Positions 8,397 to 16,649 of a stretch of DNA of 28,511 bases are shown here, piece after piece. Position 1 is the stretch's first letter, and each line of letters starts with the position of its first letter. The DNA lies in the NCBI GenBank assembly GCA_002454425.1, contig DKIV01000020.1, positions 1-28,511 on the forward strand, read 5' to 3'. Made by a program: the position numbers and the translations under genes. Origin of the DNA: Sphingobacteriaceae bacterium UBA6709. Lineage in GTDB: Bacteria; Bacteroidota; Bacteroidia; Sphingobacteriales; Sphingobacteriaceae. The notes beneath the pieces were generated by a model. That model was not told the origin of the DNA and searched no databases. It worked only from the letters and a program-made list of their open reading frames with translations.

Positions 8397-8978
8397 ATGA
8401 AAACAAGTAACAAATTAAACAAAGTAAAGGGGCTCGTTGCAGCACTTGCTGTAATAATGATAACAAGTTTAGGTTTCAATGCCCAGGCGCAATACAAATC
8501 AGTAAGCGGCGCATTTAAAGTACACGGAACATCTAATCTTCATAACTGGGAAATGAATGCTACCAGCATCCCGGCAGAAGCGCAAATCACACTGAAAGGC
8601 ACCGAGGTTGAAGACATCACCGCCTTCAGCATGACTTTTCCTGTTAAAACATTGAAAGCAAAAGAAGATCTGATGAGTAGCCGCGCTTACAAGGCAATGA
8701 AAGCGGATAAATTCCCAACCATCACATTCAAGCTCAACAATGCTGAAGTTTCAGCGGGAAATGTTAAAGCAACGGGAGTACTTACCATTGCGGGCACAAG
8801 CAAAACAGTAGTATTGACAGGAAAGGCCGCAAGCGGTGCTGACGGTACAGTAGCATTAGCAGGCACTTACAAGTTCAAGTTATCAGACTTTAACATTGAT
8901 CCCCCATCCTTTATGCTCGGCGCATTAAAAGTGGGCAACGACCTCACGGTAGACTACTCTGTGAAATTAAAGAAATAA
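8397..8978 (+). CDS. YceI family periplasmic protein
   Basis: This is a 193-residue exported protein. A basic N-terminus and hydrophobic run (about 12-27) end in FNAQAQY, a signal peptidase I site near residue 32. The mature part is one YceI-like lipocalin-fold domain, with the opening KVHGTSNLHNWEM, the central LMSSRAYKAMKADKFPTITFK and the closing FKLSDFNIDPPSFMLGALKVG. Family members bind isoprenoid-type lipids in a beta-barrel pocket; the ligand here is unknown. It is followed after 28 bp by an outer-membrane protein, so the pair is probably co-transcribed and ends at the terminator at 10402. Confidence 0.93.
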   Translation: MKTSNKLNKVKGLVAALAVIMITSLGFNAQAQYKSVSGAFKVHGTSNLHNWEMNATSIPAEAQITLKGTEVEDITAFSMTFPVKTLKAKEDLMSSRAYKAMKADKFPTITFKLNNAEVSAGNVKATGVLTIAGTSKTVVLTGKAASGADGTVALAGTYKFKLSDFNIDPPSFMLGALKVGNDLTVDYSVKLKK

Positions 8979-9006
8979 CAACAACGAATAAACCAAATAG
9001 TTGAAC

Positions 9007-10386
9007 ATGAAAACAATTTTAAAATCAAGCTTAGCGAAGGCTGCAGTTGCTTTATTTGTAGCAGGAAGCCCTGTTGTATTAAAAGCGCAGACCGTAACAG
9101 TTGGCGAAAGAATGCAGAACATGCGTGCTTATGACCAAACAGGTATCAATGTGTTTGAAGCACCGAAAGAGCAGACATCATTTGACGGAATGCGTTTCAA
9201 CATCGGCGCCGGCTTTACACAGGCTTATCAGAGCTTGAAGCATGAAAACGACAGACCAGGTGGTGTTCCTCTGTATCATATGGGACCGGGCTTCAACAAC
9301 GCCAGTGCTAACTTGATGTTCGACGCTTTACTAGCTGATGGTATCCGTCTGAACTTGACAACATATCTTTCTTCTCGTCACCATAACGAAACATGGGTAA
9401 AGGCCGGATATATTCAGTTTGACAAGCTTCCTTTCAAGGGTGAGTTCTGGGATAAGCTGATGAGCTTCACCACGATCAAGATCGGTCACATGGAAGTTAA
9501 CTACGGTGATGCTCACTTCCGTAGAAGTGATGGCGGACATACACAATACAATGTATTCGCTGACAACTACATCATGGATAGCTTTGCTACTGAAATCGGT
9601 GCTGAGATTTACATGAGATCTCACAGCGGCCTCTTCGGTATGATTGGTGCAACTGGTGGTACTATCCGTGGCACTATCGACAGCACAAACAATCAGCTTG
9701 CGGCAGCTCCTGCCGGAATAAGCAAAATGCCTTCATTCTTAGGAAAAGTAGGTTTTGACAAACAAGTTGATGAAAACTTACGTGTAAGAGTTGCAGCGTC
9801 AATCTATCACAACAATGCTGTAGCTGCTGCCGGAAACACTCTTTATGGAGGTGACCGTACAGGATCTAACTACTTCATGGTAATGGAACCTGCTTACGCT
9901 GGTACTGTTCAAGCTCCAGGAGCAGCTTCAACTTATGCTAACAACGCGTTCTCTGGTCGTTTCAACCCTGGATTTACCAGAAAGATCACTGCTGCGCAGT
10001 TCAATGGATTTATCAAATACACAGGACTTGAGTTATTTGGTACTTACGAAGTTGCAAAAGGCCGCGCTTATGCTGCTGCCGACAAGAGAGATGCTAATCA
10101 ATATGCTATCGAGGCAATCTACCGTTTCGGTTCAAAGGAAAATGTATTCATTGGAGCTCGTTACAACGGTGTAAAGGCAGACCTTGCTGCTGTTCCTAAT
10201 GCAACTCCGGTTCAGAACGATGTTAAGATTGACCGCGCTTCTTTCGCTGCTGGTTGGTTCCTTACAAAGAACATCTTGTTAAAGGGTGAATATGTAACTC
10301 AGAAATACAAAGACTTCAACGCTGCTGACATTCGTAACGGTGGCAAGTTTGATGGATTTGTAATTCAGGCTGCAATCGGCTTCTAA
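9007..10386 (+). CDS. Outer-membrane beta-barrel protein (porin-like)
   Basis: This 459-residue protein has a signal peptide (hydrophobic run then VLKAQ, cleaved near residue 28). The rest is rich in alternating aromatic and polar residues and ends in a strand closing on Phe (FVIQAAIGF), the pattern recognised by the BAM complex. Internal strands such as GMRFNIGAGFTQAY, FTTIKIGHMEVNYGDAHF and FNGFIKYTGLELFGTYE support a barrel. Homologues in Bacteroidota are usually annotated as hypothetical or porin; the substrate is not known. ATG at 9007 was chosen over TTG at 9001. Codon use is regular and suggests good expression. It probably shares a transcript with the YceI gene. Confidence 0.85.
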   Translation: MKTILKSSLAKAAVALFVAGSPVVLKAQTVTVGERMQNMRAYDQTGINVFEAPKEQTSFDGMRFNIGAGFTQAYQSLKHENDRPGGVPLYHMGPGFNNASANLMFDALLADGIRLNLTTYLSSRHHNETWVKAGYIQFDKLPFKGEFWDKLMSFTTIKIGHMEVNYGDAHFRRSDGGHTQYNVFADNYIMDSFATEIGAEIYMRSHSGLFGMIGATGGTIRGTIDSTNNQLAAAPAGISKMPSFLGKVGFDKQVDENLRVRVAASIYHNNAVAAAGNTLYGGDRTGSNYFMVMEPAYAGTVQAPGAASTYANNAFSGRFNPGFTRKITAAQFNGFIKYTGLELFGTYEVAKGRAYAAADKRDANQYAIEAIYRFGSKENVFIGARYNGVKADLAAVPNATPVQNDVKIDRASFAAGWFLTKNILLKGEYVTQKYKDFNAADIRNGGKFDGFVIQAAIGF

Positions 10387-10401
10387 AAAAAACAACATAG
10401 T

Positions 10402-10438
10402 AAAAAAGCCAGGACTCTCTTCAGCTCCTGGCTTTTTT
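10402..10438 (+). terminator. Rho-independent terminator after the outer-membrane protein gene
   Basis: A perfect 13-bp stem pairs 10402-10414 with 10426-10438, with an 11-base loop. The right arm ends in six T, and the left arm begins with six A. It lies 16 bp after the stop codon. Confidence 0.92.
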
Positions 10439-10625
10439 ATTAGCAGATAATCGCACTGCACTCTGAAAGCGATATGTTAAAACTATCTATTCTGACTCAA
10501 GCTCTTGAGACGGCAAATTCCTTCGAAAACATACATTAATACCACTTTCCAAACTTCTGAAGCACATTTTTCCGAAAACCAGGTTTTATAAAGATCCTGA
10601 TTGTTGTAACTTGTAGTTCTTAGTG

Positions 10626-11240
10626 ATGTTGAGATTTATAGAAATATTTAAGATAGCGGTAGTAGTTGGCCTGGCATTTATCATCTGTTCGTATAGATCA
10701 GCGGAAACACCGAGCTTAAGGTGGGTATTGTTAAAAGGCGGCAGTCTTAGCGTAAAGGGTAAAACCAATGTAAACGAATTTACGTGCTCCATTACCGGAT
10801 ACGCGAACGCCGACACCTTGTTTTTATATAACCGTAATACAGGGCAACCTTTTGCGTTACAGGGACAGCTAGACTTACCGGTAAAGTTGTTCAATTGCAA
10901 GAATCCGATTATGACGGCGGATCTACGCAAGACGCTGAAGGCCAAAACTTATCCCGACCTCAGCATTCGTTTTCTCTCATTAAGTCGCGTACCAATAGCA
11001 GGCGCGCAACAGGAAAACATTAAAGGAAACGTGGAAATATCTTTGGCGGGAAAGAAACGCAGATATGAGGTTAACTATACGATCAGCATTTCAGGCGCTA
11101 AGATTGTGAACCTGTTGGGAGAGCGAAATATAAACTTTACGGACTTCGACCTGGAGCCACCCAGCAAGTTGGGAGGCATGATAAAGACGGAGAATCAGCT
11201 GAATGTTCAATTCAGATTGACCTTATCCCAGATCAATTAA
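10626..11240 (+). CDS. Diverged YceI-like exported protein
   Basis: This 204-residue protein has an N-terminal hydrophobic segment (about 6-21, ending FIICSYRS) that should direct export; the region before the Cys is not a good lipobox. The rest resembles a degenerate YceI domain: a start SLSVKGKTNVNEFTC in place of GTSNLHNW, a central TADLRKTLKAKTYPDLSIRFL, and a closing FTDFDLEPPSKLGGMIKTENQLNVQF that parallels the end of the neighbour at 8397. It carries three Cys. The ATG at 10626 is preferred to the overlapping GTG at 10623. Its stop abuts the stop of the opposing membrane protein. The YceI relation rests on motif order, so family membership is good but function is unknown. Confidence 0.82.
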   Translation: MLRFIEIFKIAVVVGLAFIICSYRSAETPSLRWVLLKGGSLSVKGKTNVNEFTCSITGYANADTLFLYNRNTGQPFALQGQLDLPVKLFNCKNPIMTADLRKTLKAKTYPDLSIRFLSLSRVPIAGAQQENIKGNVEISLAGKKRRYEVNYTISISGAKIVNLLGERNINFTDFDLEPPSKLGGMIKTENQLNVQFRLTLSQIN

Positions 11241-11648
11241 TCAGGGATTAACAACAGCTAGTACCCAGCCGGCAACGACGGACTGAATGAGTCCATAAAA
11301 AAACCAACTGGCAACCATTGCCAGGGTGATATCTAAGGAGCTAAAGGTAATCCACATTACCGGCAAAAGTGCCACCAAGGCATATACTAAACCAAACTCA
11401 ATACCTCTTAACACCGATCCGCCTTTAAATAACGGTTTAAAGCGATCCCAAAACCAGGAAAGCGAGAAGCTGATGATAAACGCGTGGAGATAGAACAGGA
11501 TATCGCGACTGCCGTCGGAATTAAACAGGGGGTTATTGTAGTCGACAAATAAAGATGGAAAAAACCTTATTGCAAGAAACAATCCGCCGTAGCTGATCAC
11601 GAACAATATTATCCCGGATATTAATCCACCTCTTAAAATGCGATTCAT
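11241..11648 (-). CDS. Small four-helix membrane protein, unknown function
   Basis: This 135-residue hydrophobic protein has four predicted transmembrane segments at about 7-28, 52-68, 82-104 and 110-131. A short soluble loop (FNSDGSRD) lies between the first two. No family motif is recognised; short proteins of this kind are common in Sphingobacteriaceae. Its TGA stop directly abuts the TAA of the YceI-like gene on the other strand, with no spacer and no terminator between them. Transcription probably starts from the element at 11878-11871. Confidence 0.75.
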   Translation of the reverse strand: MNRILRGGLISGIILFVISYGGLFLAIRFFPSLFVDYNNPLFNSDGSRDILFYLHAFIISFSLSWFWDRFKPLFKGGSVLRGIEFGLVYALVALLPVMWITFSSLDITLAMVASWFFYGLIQSVVAGWVLAVVNP

Positions 11649-11652
11649 TTCT

Positions 11653-11847
11653 TTAACAGTTAACGTCTAAGCCAGCATTGACGATGATTACGCCGCAGCA
11701 TCCACCTTCGTACTCCAAAGATATCATTGCCGGCATCGAAATATAATAATCGTGATTAAAAAAACGAAAAACCGACATTCCGGAAACCTCTGGATGTTCA
11801 GAAATTAACGAAAAAAAATGACATTCAACAATACTTTGTGTCTCCAA
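11653..11847 (-). CDS. Possible small leader protein, unknown
   Basis: A 64-codon frame beginning at TTG 11847, or 41 codons from an internal ATG at 11778, ends 4 bp before the ATG of the membrane protein, a spacing that would allow translational coupling. The C-terminus is Cys-rich (YEGGCCGVIIVNAGLDVNC). The TTG lies about 17 nt from the predicted transcription start. No homologue is recognised. The alternative is an untranslated leader of about 215 nt. Confidence 0.3.
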   Translation of the reverse strand: METQSIVECHFFSLISEHPEVSGMSVFRFFNHDYYISMPAMISLEYEGGCCGVIIVNAGLDVNC

Positions 11848-11870
11848 TTACACGACGACAAGGAATAACG

Positions 11871-11878
11871 CAAAGATA
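11871..11878 (-). promoter_or_regulatory. -7 promoter element for the small membrane protein transcript
   Basis: TATCTTTG on the minus strand matches TAnnTTTG exactly. Transcription would start near 11864. No clear -33 TTTG is present. The rest of the gap up to 11997 shows nothing further. Confidence 0.5.
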
Positions 11879-11997
11879 AGCGATTTGAGGGCGACGCACA
11901 CTCGATGACGAAACAATACACATCATGGCTAGAAATGATTTTGATCATTTAAAAACTATACAATAAACAGGAACTTTAGGTAAAAGATATATATAGC

Positions 11998-12420
11998 ATG
12001 AAATCTGTAGCAATCGCCACGAATACGGGTTCGGCCATGAACCTGCAATCGTTATACTTGTCGTCAAAGAACTGGCTTTCGTATATCGATTTTTTTGAAG
12101 ATGAGTTAAAGTTTTTCAAAAAGATTATCCAAAGGCAGCATGCTCAGGACTATACTGAGCAGATGCAGGCAAGTGTAGTTACCATTGAAAAAGAGATAAA
12201 GAAACTTGAAAGCCTGAAAAATCTGGTGCTTAACAACATTTTCTGCTACCAATCGAACCTGCGGGCTACGATGGAAGGGATGATGCAATTAAGTGAGGAA
12301 TATCTTATGGGTCAACACCAAAAGATTCAGGATGAGGTAAAACAACTACAACCGGCCATAGATACTTTAAAGAACAAGCTATATATCTTATCAGAAACTA
12401 ACATACCGAAAACACGGTAA
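11998..12420 (+). CDS. Helical coiled-coil protein, unknown function
   Basis: This 140-residue soluble protein is almost wholly helical, with two heptad-rich stretches (about 47-80, EQMQASVVTIEKEIKKLESL; and 98-133, EEYLMGQHQKIQDEVKQLQ). There is no signal peptide, membrane segment or known motif. It stands alone between a leftward transcript and the MFS gene, 150 bp before the latter. Codon use and an ATG start support a real gene. Confidence 0.72.
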   Translation: MKSVAIATNTGSAMNLQSLYLSSKNWLSYIDFFEDELKFFKKIIQRQHAQDYTEQMQASVVTIEKEIKKLESLKNLVLNNIFCYQSNLRATMEGMMQLSEEYLMGQHQKIQDEVKQLQPAIDTLKNKLYILSETNIPKTR

Positions 12421-12486
12421 CCTCGGGCGATTAGCGGGAAGCAGTTAATAAATGGAATTAAATGGCAACAGAAAAGGCAGGATTTA

Positions 12487-12494
12487 TATCTTTG
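12487..12494 (+). promoter_or_regulatory. -7 promoter element of the MFS transporter gene
   Basis: TATCTTTG matches TAnnTTTG exactly, 77 bp before the GTG start, giving a leader of about 70 nt. The leader includes the purine-rich stretch AGGAGG (12531-12536), too far from the start to act as a ribosome-binding site. Confidence 0.5.
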
Positions 12495-12570
12495 CGGTTT
12501 CTGAAATAATCTCGGAACGCTCCGCTATATAGGAGGTGTTGTCTGAGGTCTCCGTATCCATAAAGCTCCT

Positions 12571-13809
12571 GTGAAAATATTTAAATCAAAATCATATAAT
12601 TCTGCGCTAGGGTTTATCTTCATAACAATACTTATTGATGTTACAGGTATGGGCATTATTATGCCTATAACGCCAAAACTGCTTGCGTCAATGACGAATA
12701 GTGGCATTAGTGAGGCGTCGACCTATGGCGGCTGGCTGACCTTCTCGTATGCGATTGTGCAGTTCCTCTTTGCCCCGGTATTGGGAAATCTAAGTGATAA
12801 GTACGGACGACGACCTGTATTGCTACTATCATTACTAGGCTTCGGATTAAACTATTTATTTCTGGCGTTTGCGCCTACTATCGGCTGGTTTTTTCTTGGT
12901 CGCATCCTGGCGGGCGTTACCGGAGCCAGCTATACAGCCGCCTCCGCGTACATAGCGGACATCAGCAGTCCGGAGAACAGAGCTCAGAACTTCGGAATTA
13001 TAGGAGCGGCTTTTGGCCTTGGATTCATCATCGGTCCCGTATTGGGGGGCTTCCTCGGGCATATAAGTATCCGGTTACCTTTTATCGTTTCTGCCGCGCT
13101 CTGCCTTTTGAACTTTCTTTATGGCATGCTCATTCTCCCGGAATCCTTGTCCAAAGAGCACCGTCGTCCATTTGATCTAAAGCGCGCCAATCCGATAGGC
13201 TCATTACGCCATCTTCGGCGTTACCCCGCCTTTTCGGGCATGATTATAGCCTTAACATTTGTATATGTGGCAGTGCATGCTGTACAGTCGACCTGGGCAT
13301 ACTTTGTCATGGAGAAATTCCAATGGAACGAGGATATGGTGGGTTATTCTATTGGAGTTATCGGGCTGATGACCATTGTTGTACAGGGCGGCCTTATCCG
13401 CGTGATTATACCCAAACTGGGACAGAAGAACGGCATTATCGTTGGATTAGCGTTATATTCGCTTTCCTTTATCCTGTTCGCTTTTGCTTCCCAACCATGG
13501 ATGGTATTTCTCTTCATAGCACCTTACGCGTTGGCAGGCATCACAGGACCGGCGATACAAGGTTTAATATCAACCCAGGTACCATCAGACGAGCAGGGAG
13601 AATTACAAGGCGGCCTTACGGCTTTAATGAGTGCCACCGCTGTTATCGGCCCCCCTTTGATGACCACCTCCTTTGCGCATTTTACCGCCTCGCACGACAG
13701 CAATTACTTTCCGGGAGCCCCTTTTATACTGGGAGCCGTATTAACGGTAATAAGCACCATTCTGGCATTCCGATCGCTTAAGGTAGGAGCTAGCGAAACA
13801 GACGGCTAA
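12571..13809 (+). CDS. MFS transporter, TetA/TCR-like
   Basis: This 412-residue inner-membrane protein has 12 predicted helices. Motif A between helices 2 and 3 is GNLSDKYGRRPVL. The antiporter motif C region in helix 5 is GAAFGLGFIIGPVLGG. The first helix carries DVTGMGIIMPITP, the DxxGxGxxxPxxP pattern of the tetracycline-resistance (DHA1) group. It is likely a proton-coupled drug or metabolite exporter; tetracycline as substrate cannot be concluded. The start is GTG at 12571: the frame is closed by TGA at 12544 and no ATG precedes the first helix. Its TAA overlaps the TAG of the opposite lipoprotein gene within CTAA (13806-13809). Confidence 0.92.
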   Translation: MKIFKSKSYNSALGFIFITILIDVTGMGIIMPITPKLLASMTNSGISEASTYGGWLTFSYAIVQFLFAPVLGNLSDKYGRRPVLLLSLLGFGLNYLFLAFAPTIGWFFLGRILAGVTGASYTAASAYIADISSPENRAQNFGIIGAAFGLGFIIGPVLGGFLGHISIRLPFIVSAALCLLNFLYGMLILPESLSKEHRRPFDLKRANPIGSLRHLRRYPAFSGMIIALTFVYVAVHAVQSTWAYFVMEKFQWNEDMVGYSIGVIGLMTIVVQGGLIRVIIPKLGQKNGIIVGLALYSLSFILFAFASQPWMVFLFIAPYALAGITGPAIQGLISTQVPSDEQGELQGGLTALMSATAVIGPPLMTTSFAHFTASHDSNYFPGAPFILGAVLTVISTILAFRSLKVGASETDG

Positions 13810-14384
13810 GGCAAGGCATTTTTCTTTCTATAACTTTCCAATGAAGAACTTACGTCATAAGCGAAGTTATATGGAAACTTACACCCTTTAGCATCTACAG
13901 GCTTCTTATATGTATCGGTAAGCGTATAGCTGGAATCGACAAGCTTAAAATGCTCATCATATAATTTAAGAGAATTTTCCATCAGGGCTCCTCTAACACA
14001 CTCGCTTTTTAAAAAATTATTGATCCGTTGAAATGCGTAGAGATGTCCGGCAGTGTCAAAGTAATGCTTATAGGAGATAAACCAATCGTTGGTATCGCTA
14101 AACGGCAACTCGGCAATGTAGCGGTAGCGACCCAGGGAATCTCTTAAAACATTATATGTAACCTCAATACTTTTAGGATATTTCCGGTCTACGACGCGAA
14201 TAAGTTCCTTCTTCTCCTTTACCTTTACCCAAACCTCCAGACTCTTGTCGCTAATCATTGCATCGGTAAGCTGCTTTTGAGAGCGCAAAGCATCAGCAAC
14301 ATTTGTTTTTACTTCAGAGCCGCCGCCACAGGAGGATAGTTGTATCATAAAGATCACCAACGAAGGAAACAGTGCATTTTTCAT
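13806..14384 (-). CDS. Lipoprotein of unknown function
   Basis: This is a 192-residue protein with a lipoprotein signal peptide: a hydrophobic segment, then LSSC with Cys19, followed by a Gly/Ser linker. The mature part is soluble, mixed alpha/beta and without a recognised domain; it has three further Cys (in SECVRG and AKGCKF, plus the lipid-modified one). It is convergent with the MFS gene, overlapping by 4 bp. It has its own promoter-like element TAAATTTG (14417-14410), about 18 nt upstream of the ATG after allowing for the start site. Confidence 0.8.
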   Translation of the reverse strand: MKNALFPSLVIFMIQLSSCGGGSEVKTNVADALRSQKQLTDAMISDKSLEVWVKVKEKKELIRVVDRKYPKSIEVTYNVLRDSLGRYRYIAELPFSDTNDWFISYKHYFDTAGHLYAFQRINNFLKSECVRGALMENSLKLYDEHFKLVDSSYTLTDTYKKPVDAKGCKFPYNFAYDVSSSLESYRKKNALP

Positions 14385-14409
14385 AATTTTCGTCTTAGGC
14401 CCAAATTAA

Positions 14410-14417
14410 CAAATTTA
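14410..14417 (-). promoter_or_regulatory. -7 promoter element of the lipoprotein gene
   Basis: TAAATTTG on the minus strand is an exact TAnnTTTG match; the start of transcription would be near 14403, just before the ATG at 14384. Confidence 0.5.
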
Positions 14418-14494
14418 TATCTCAACATATAGCGTCAGAGCCAGGTAGGCTGGTCTAAATTATTTTCTGTAAATTGCGAAAAAACATTATACAA

Positions 14495-15724
14495 TTGACG
14501 TTTCGGGATTTCAATTTTGAAGAACCTCTCTTGGAAGGAGTTCTAAGTATGGGTTATAAAGAGCCCACACCAATTCAGCAGGAAGCTATTCCGGTAATTT
14601 TAGAAGGCAAAGATTTGATAGCTTGTGCCCAAACAGGGACGGGAAAGACCGCTTCATACCTTCTGCCAGCTCTTAACGCGATATCAAAAAGCGACAAGGG
14701 CTTTACACATACGCTGATATTGGCACCAACAAGAGAGTTGGCGCAGCAAATAGATCAACAGGTAGAAGGCCTGGGATACTTTACGGGCATTAGCTCTGTG
14801 GCGGTATATGGTGGCGGCGATGGCATAGCCTACAGTCAACAGCAAAGAGCGATGAAAGACGGCGTTGAGATTGTGATTGCCACTCCAGGAAGACTGATTG
14901 CTCACATCAACTCCGGCACGCTAAATACAGAGCATTTAAAATGCCTGATTTTGGATGAGGCTGACCGCATGTTAGACATGGGCTTCATAGATGACATCAT
15001 GCGCATTATTAGTCACCTCCCCAAGCAGAGACAAACATTACTATTTTCGGCGACGATGCCACCGAAGATAAGAACCCTTGCCAAGTCGGTAATGCAGCAA
15101 CCCGCGCAGATAAACCTTGCTCTTTCCAAACCGGCGGAGGGTATAGAGCAGATCATCTACAAGGTAACTGATGACCAAAAAGTCCCGCTTATAAATACAA
15201 TTCTTCAGTCAAAGGAGTATAAATCAGTCATCATCTTTGCTTCGACAAAGGAAAAGGTGAAGGAGATCTTCAAATCGCTAAAGAAACTCAAGTTCAGAAC
15301 AGAGGCTTTCCATTCAGATCTTGAGCAATCGGAGCGTGAAGAAATTATGCTGCAATTCAGGAATCGCAAATTACAGATACTGATAGGAACCGATGTTATC
15401 TCAAGAGGTATTGATATTGAAGGGATTAGCTTGGTTATAAATTTCGACGCTCCTTCAGACGCGGAAGACTACATCCACAGAATCGGACGTACCGCACGCG
15501 CGGAGACAACAGGAACGGCAATTACACTGGTGAACGAGAAAGATCAGCGCAAACTCGCAAGTATTGAGTCGCTTATCGGATCAGAAATACGACAGGAGAT
15601 CATTCCTCAGGAAGTGGGCGAACAGGTTGAATTCAAAGCGATAAATAAGAACAAAAAGCGACGGAATTTCAGAAACAAGCCCTCTAATAATAAATACAAG
15701 AAGAAAATGAAGCCCACCAGCTAG
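14495..15724 (+). CDS. DEAD-box RNA helicase
   Basis: This 409-residue ATP-dependent RNA helicase of the RhlE/DeaD class acts in the cytoplasm on structured RNA. The motifs are in order: Q-motif region YKEPTPIQ (21-28), motif I AQTGTGKT (45-52), APTRELAQQ, TPGRL, DEAD in LDEADRMLDMGF, SAT in LFSATMP, then in domain 2 IIFASTKEK, GTDVISRGIDIEG and HRIGRTARAE. A short basic tail (NKNKKRRNFRNK and onward) probably binds RNA. No ATG lies near the N-terminus. TTG at 14495 gives the usual MTFRDFNF opening; TTG at 14474 would add seven residues. Its specific role (ribosome assembly, cold shock, decay) is not visible. Confidence 0.95.
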   Translation: MTFRDFNFEEPLLEGVLSMGYKEPTPIQQEAIPVILEGKDLIACAQTGTGKTASYLLPALNAISKSDKGFTHTLILAPTRELAQQIDQQVEGLGYFTGISSVAVYGGGDGIAYSQQQRAMKDGVEIVIATPGRLIAHINSGTLNTEHLKCLILDEADRMLDMGFIDDIMRIISHLPKQRQTLLFSATMPPKIRTLAKSVMQQPAQINLALSKPAEGIEQIIYKVTDDQKVPLINTILQSKEYKSVIIFASTKEKVKEIFKSLKKLKFRTEAFHSDLEQSEREEIMLQFRNRKLQILIGTDVISRGIDIEGISLVINFDAPSDAEDYIHRIGRTARAETTGTAITLVNEKDQRKLASIESLIGSEIRQEIIPQEVGEQVEFKAINKNKKRRNFRNKPSNNKYKKKMKPTS

Positions 15725-15765
15725 GACATATGTGGCACTTCACTTAATCTTCACTATCCTACACT

Positions 15766-15773
15766 TATATTTG
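15766..15773 (+). promoter_or_regulatory. -7 promoter element of candidate sRNA 1
   Basis: TATATTTG is an exact TAnnTTTG match about 45 bp after the helicase stop; transcription would begin near 15780. No TTTG is seen at -33. Confidence 0.5.
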
Positions 15774-15779
15774 TGTTAC

Positions 15780-15889
15780 AAACATCGTACTCGTTAAGAG
15801 TTTCTCTCATAGGCGGTGAATGGATTAAGCATTTTATTGATTAGGTTAGGTAAAAGAGTTGATTTTTCTAAGTCAACTCTTTTTTTATT
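15780..15889 (+). ncRNA. Candidate small RNA 1 of a local family
   Basis: This is a predicted transcript of about 110 nt from the promoter at 15766. It has no open frame of note. Its 3' part carries a 22-nt block (15833-15854, containing TTGATTAGGTTAGGTAAA) identical to one in candidate RNA 2. A terminator follows directly: an 11-bp stem pairs 15852-15862 with 15873-15883 and continues into seven T. The terminator stem differs from RNA 2 (AGAGTTGA versus AGGTTGA) while the pairing is kept. The function is unknown; the unpaired conserved block beside the terminator is a natural seed for base-pairing regulation. Confidence 0.6.
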
Positions 15890-16502
15890 ATTACCTGTGC
15901 TCAATGGCTAAAATGCCTTTCCGGGCGAGACACCCGGATTGCATCCGAAGGATTGTTCACCTTTTCTTTATCTACTTAATGGATGTTTGCACCATTCTTT
16001 TAGCAGAGCAAATGAAAGTAATAATTTTAGTGTTATTGGTAGGTTGTATGATTTATTTATTACAGTTATTAGTGAACCTTTCTGAAGATAAGATAAACTT
16101 GGAGCACAAGAGAAGACCACATCACGTTTCTTCTCTGACACGTACCACTTTCCATTTCAAGAAAACTGTACATCCCCTAACACATTATCCCCTGCTACCC
16201 CATAAATCAACTTCACATAATCTTCACCATGATATATGATATTTGATAAACGTCATCTTACTGTATGTGAAGAAGCATTTTCTGACCCTGATTACCGCAT
16301 TAGCGATAAATATCACGTTAATAAAGACCGGCTGCCAATCTAATAAAACCCAGGATCGACATGTTACTGACTTGGGAAGAAGAACGATAACGGGAAAAAA
16401 AAGAAAAGTTAGCCATGTAGCTAGCCATCAGCGGTATCAGCAAGACGAAAGACGCAGTCAGACAGATAAAAGACTTCCACATTCGTAATGAACTTTGTTA
16501 TA

Positions 16503-16546
16503 GATTAATTAGGCAAGGCTGGGTCCGCGAGGGATCCGGCCTTTTT
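16503..16546 (+). terminator. Terminator with a diverged copy of the sRNA 3' motif
   Basis: GATTAATTAGGCAAG (16503-16517) resembles the block before the terminators of RNA 1 and RNA 2, with one deletion and a few substitutions. It runs into a 12-bp stem (16515-16526 with 16532-16543, two G-U pairs) with a five-base loop and then TTTTTAT. A matching promoter about 110 nt upstream was not found, so this may be the end of a longer RNA (GATATTTG at 16238 is a one-mismatch promoter candidate) or a decayed third copy. Confidence 0.6.
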
Positions 16547-16613
16547 ATGTACCGGTGCTATAACTTCAGGAAAATATACGACGGCGTTATCCAGCGAATC
16601 TCTCCGGTCTTCA

Positions 16614-16643
16614 CTTGAACTTCATTTAGGCTTATTACTTTTG
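16614..16643 (+). promoter_or_regulatory. Promoter of candidate sRNA 2
   Basis: CTTG (16614-16617) is followed after 18 bases by TACTTTTG (16636-16643), an exact TAnnTTTG. The spacing is close to the normal -33/-7 distance. Transcription would begin near 16650. Confidence 0.55.
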
Positions 16644-16649
16644 AATCAT

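Noticed and set aside
15859..16239. 126-codon plus-strand frame downstream of RNA 1
   Set aside because: The start lies inside the RNA 1 terminator. The shorter part from ATG 16012 has one hydrophobic helix and a His-rich tail but no promoter or homologue, so it is noted only as a weak possibility.
16243..16488. 81-codon plus-strand frame
   Set aside because: It begins at TTG inside a promoter-like element and has no recognisable domain.
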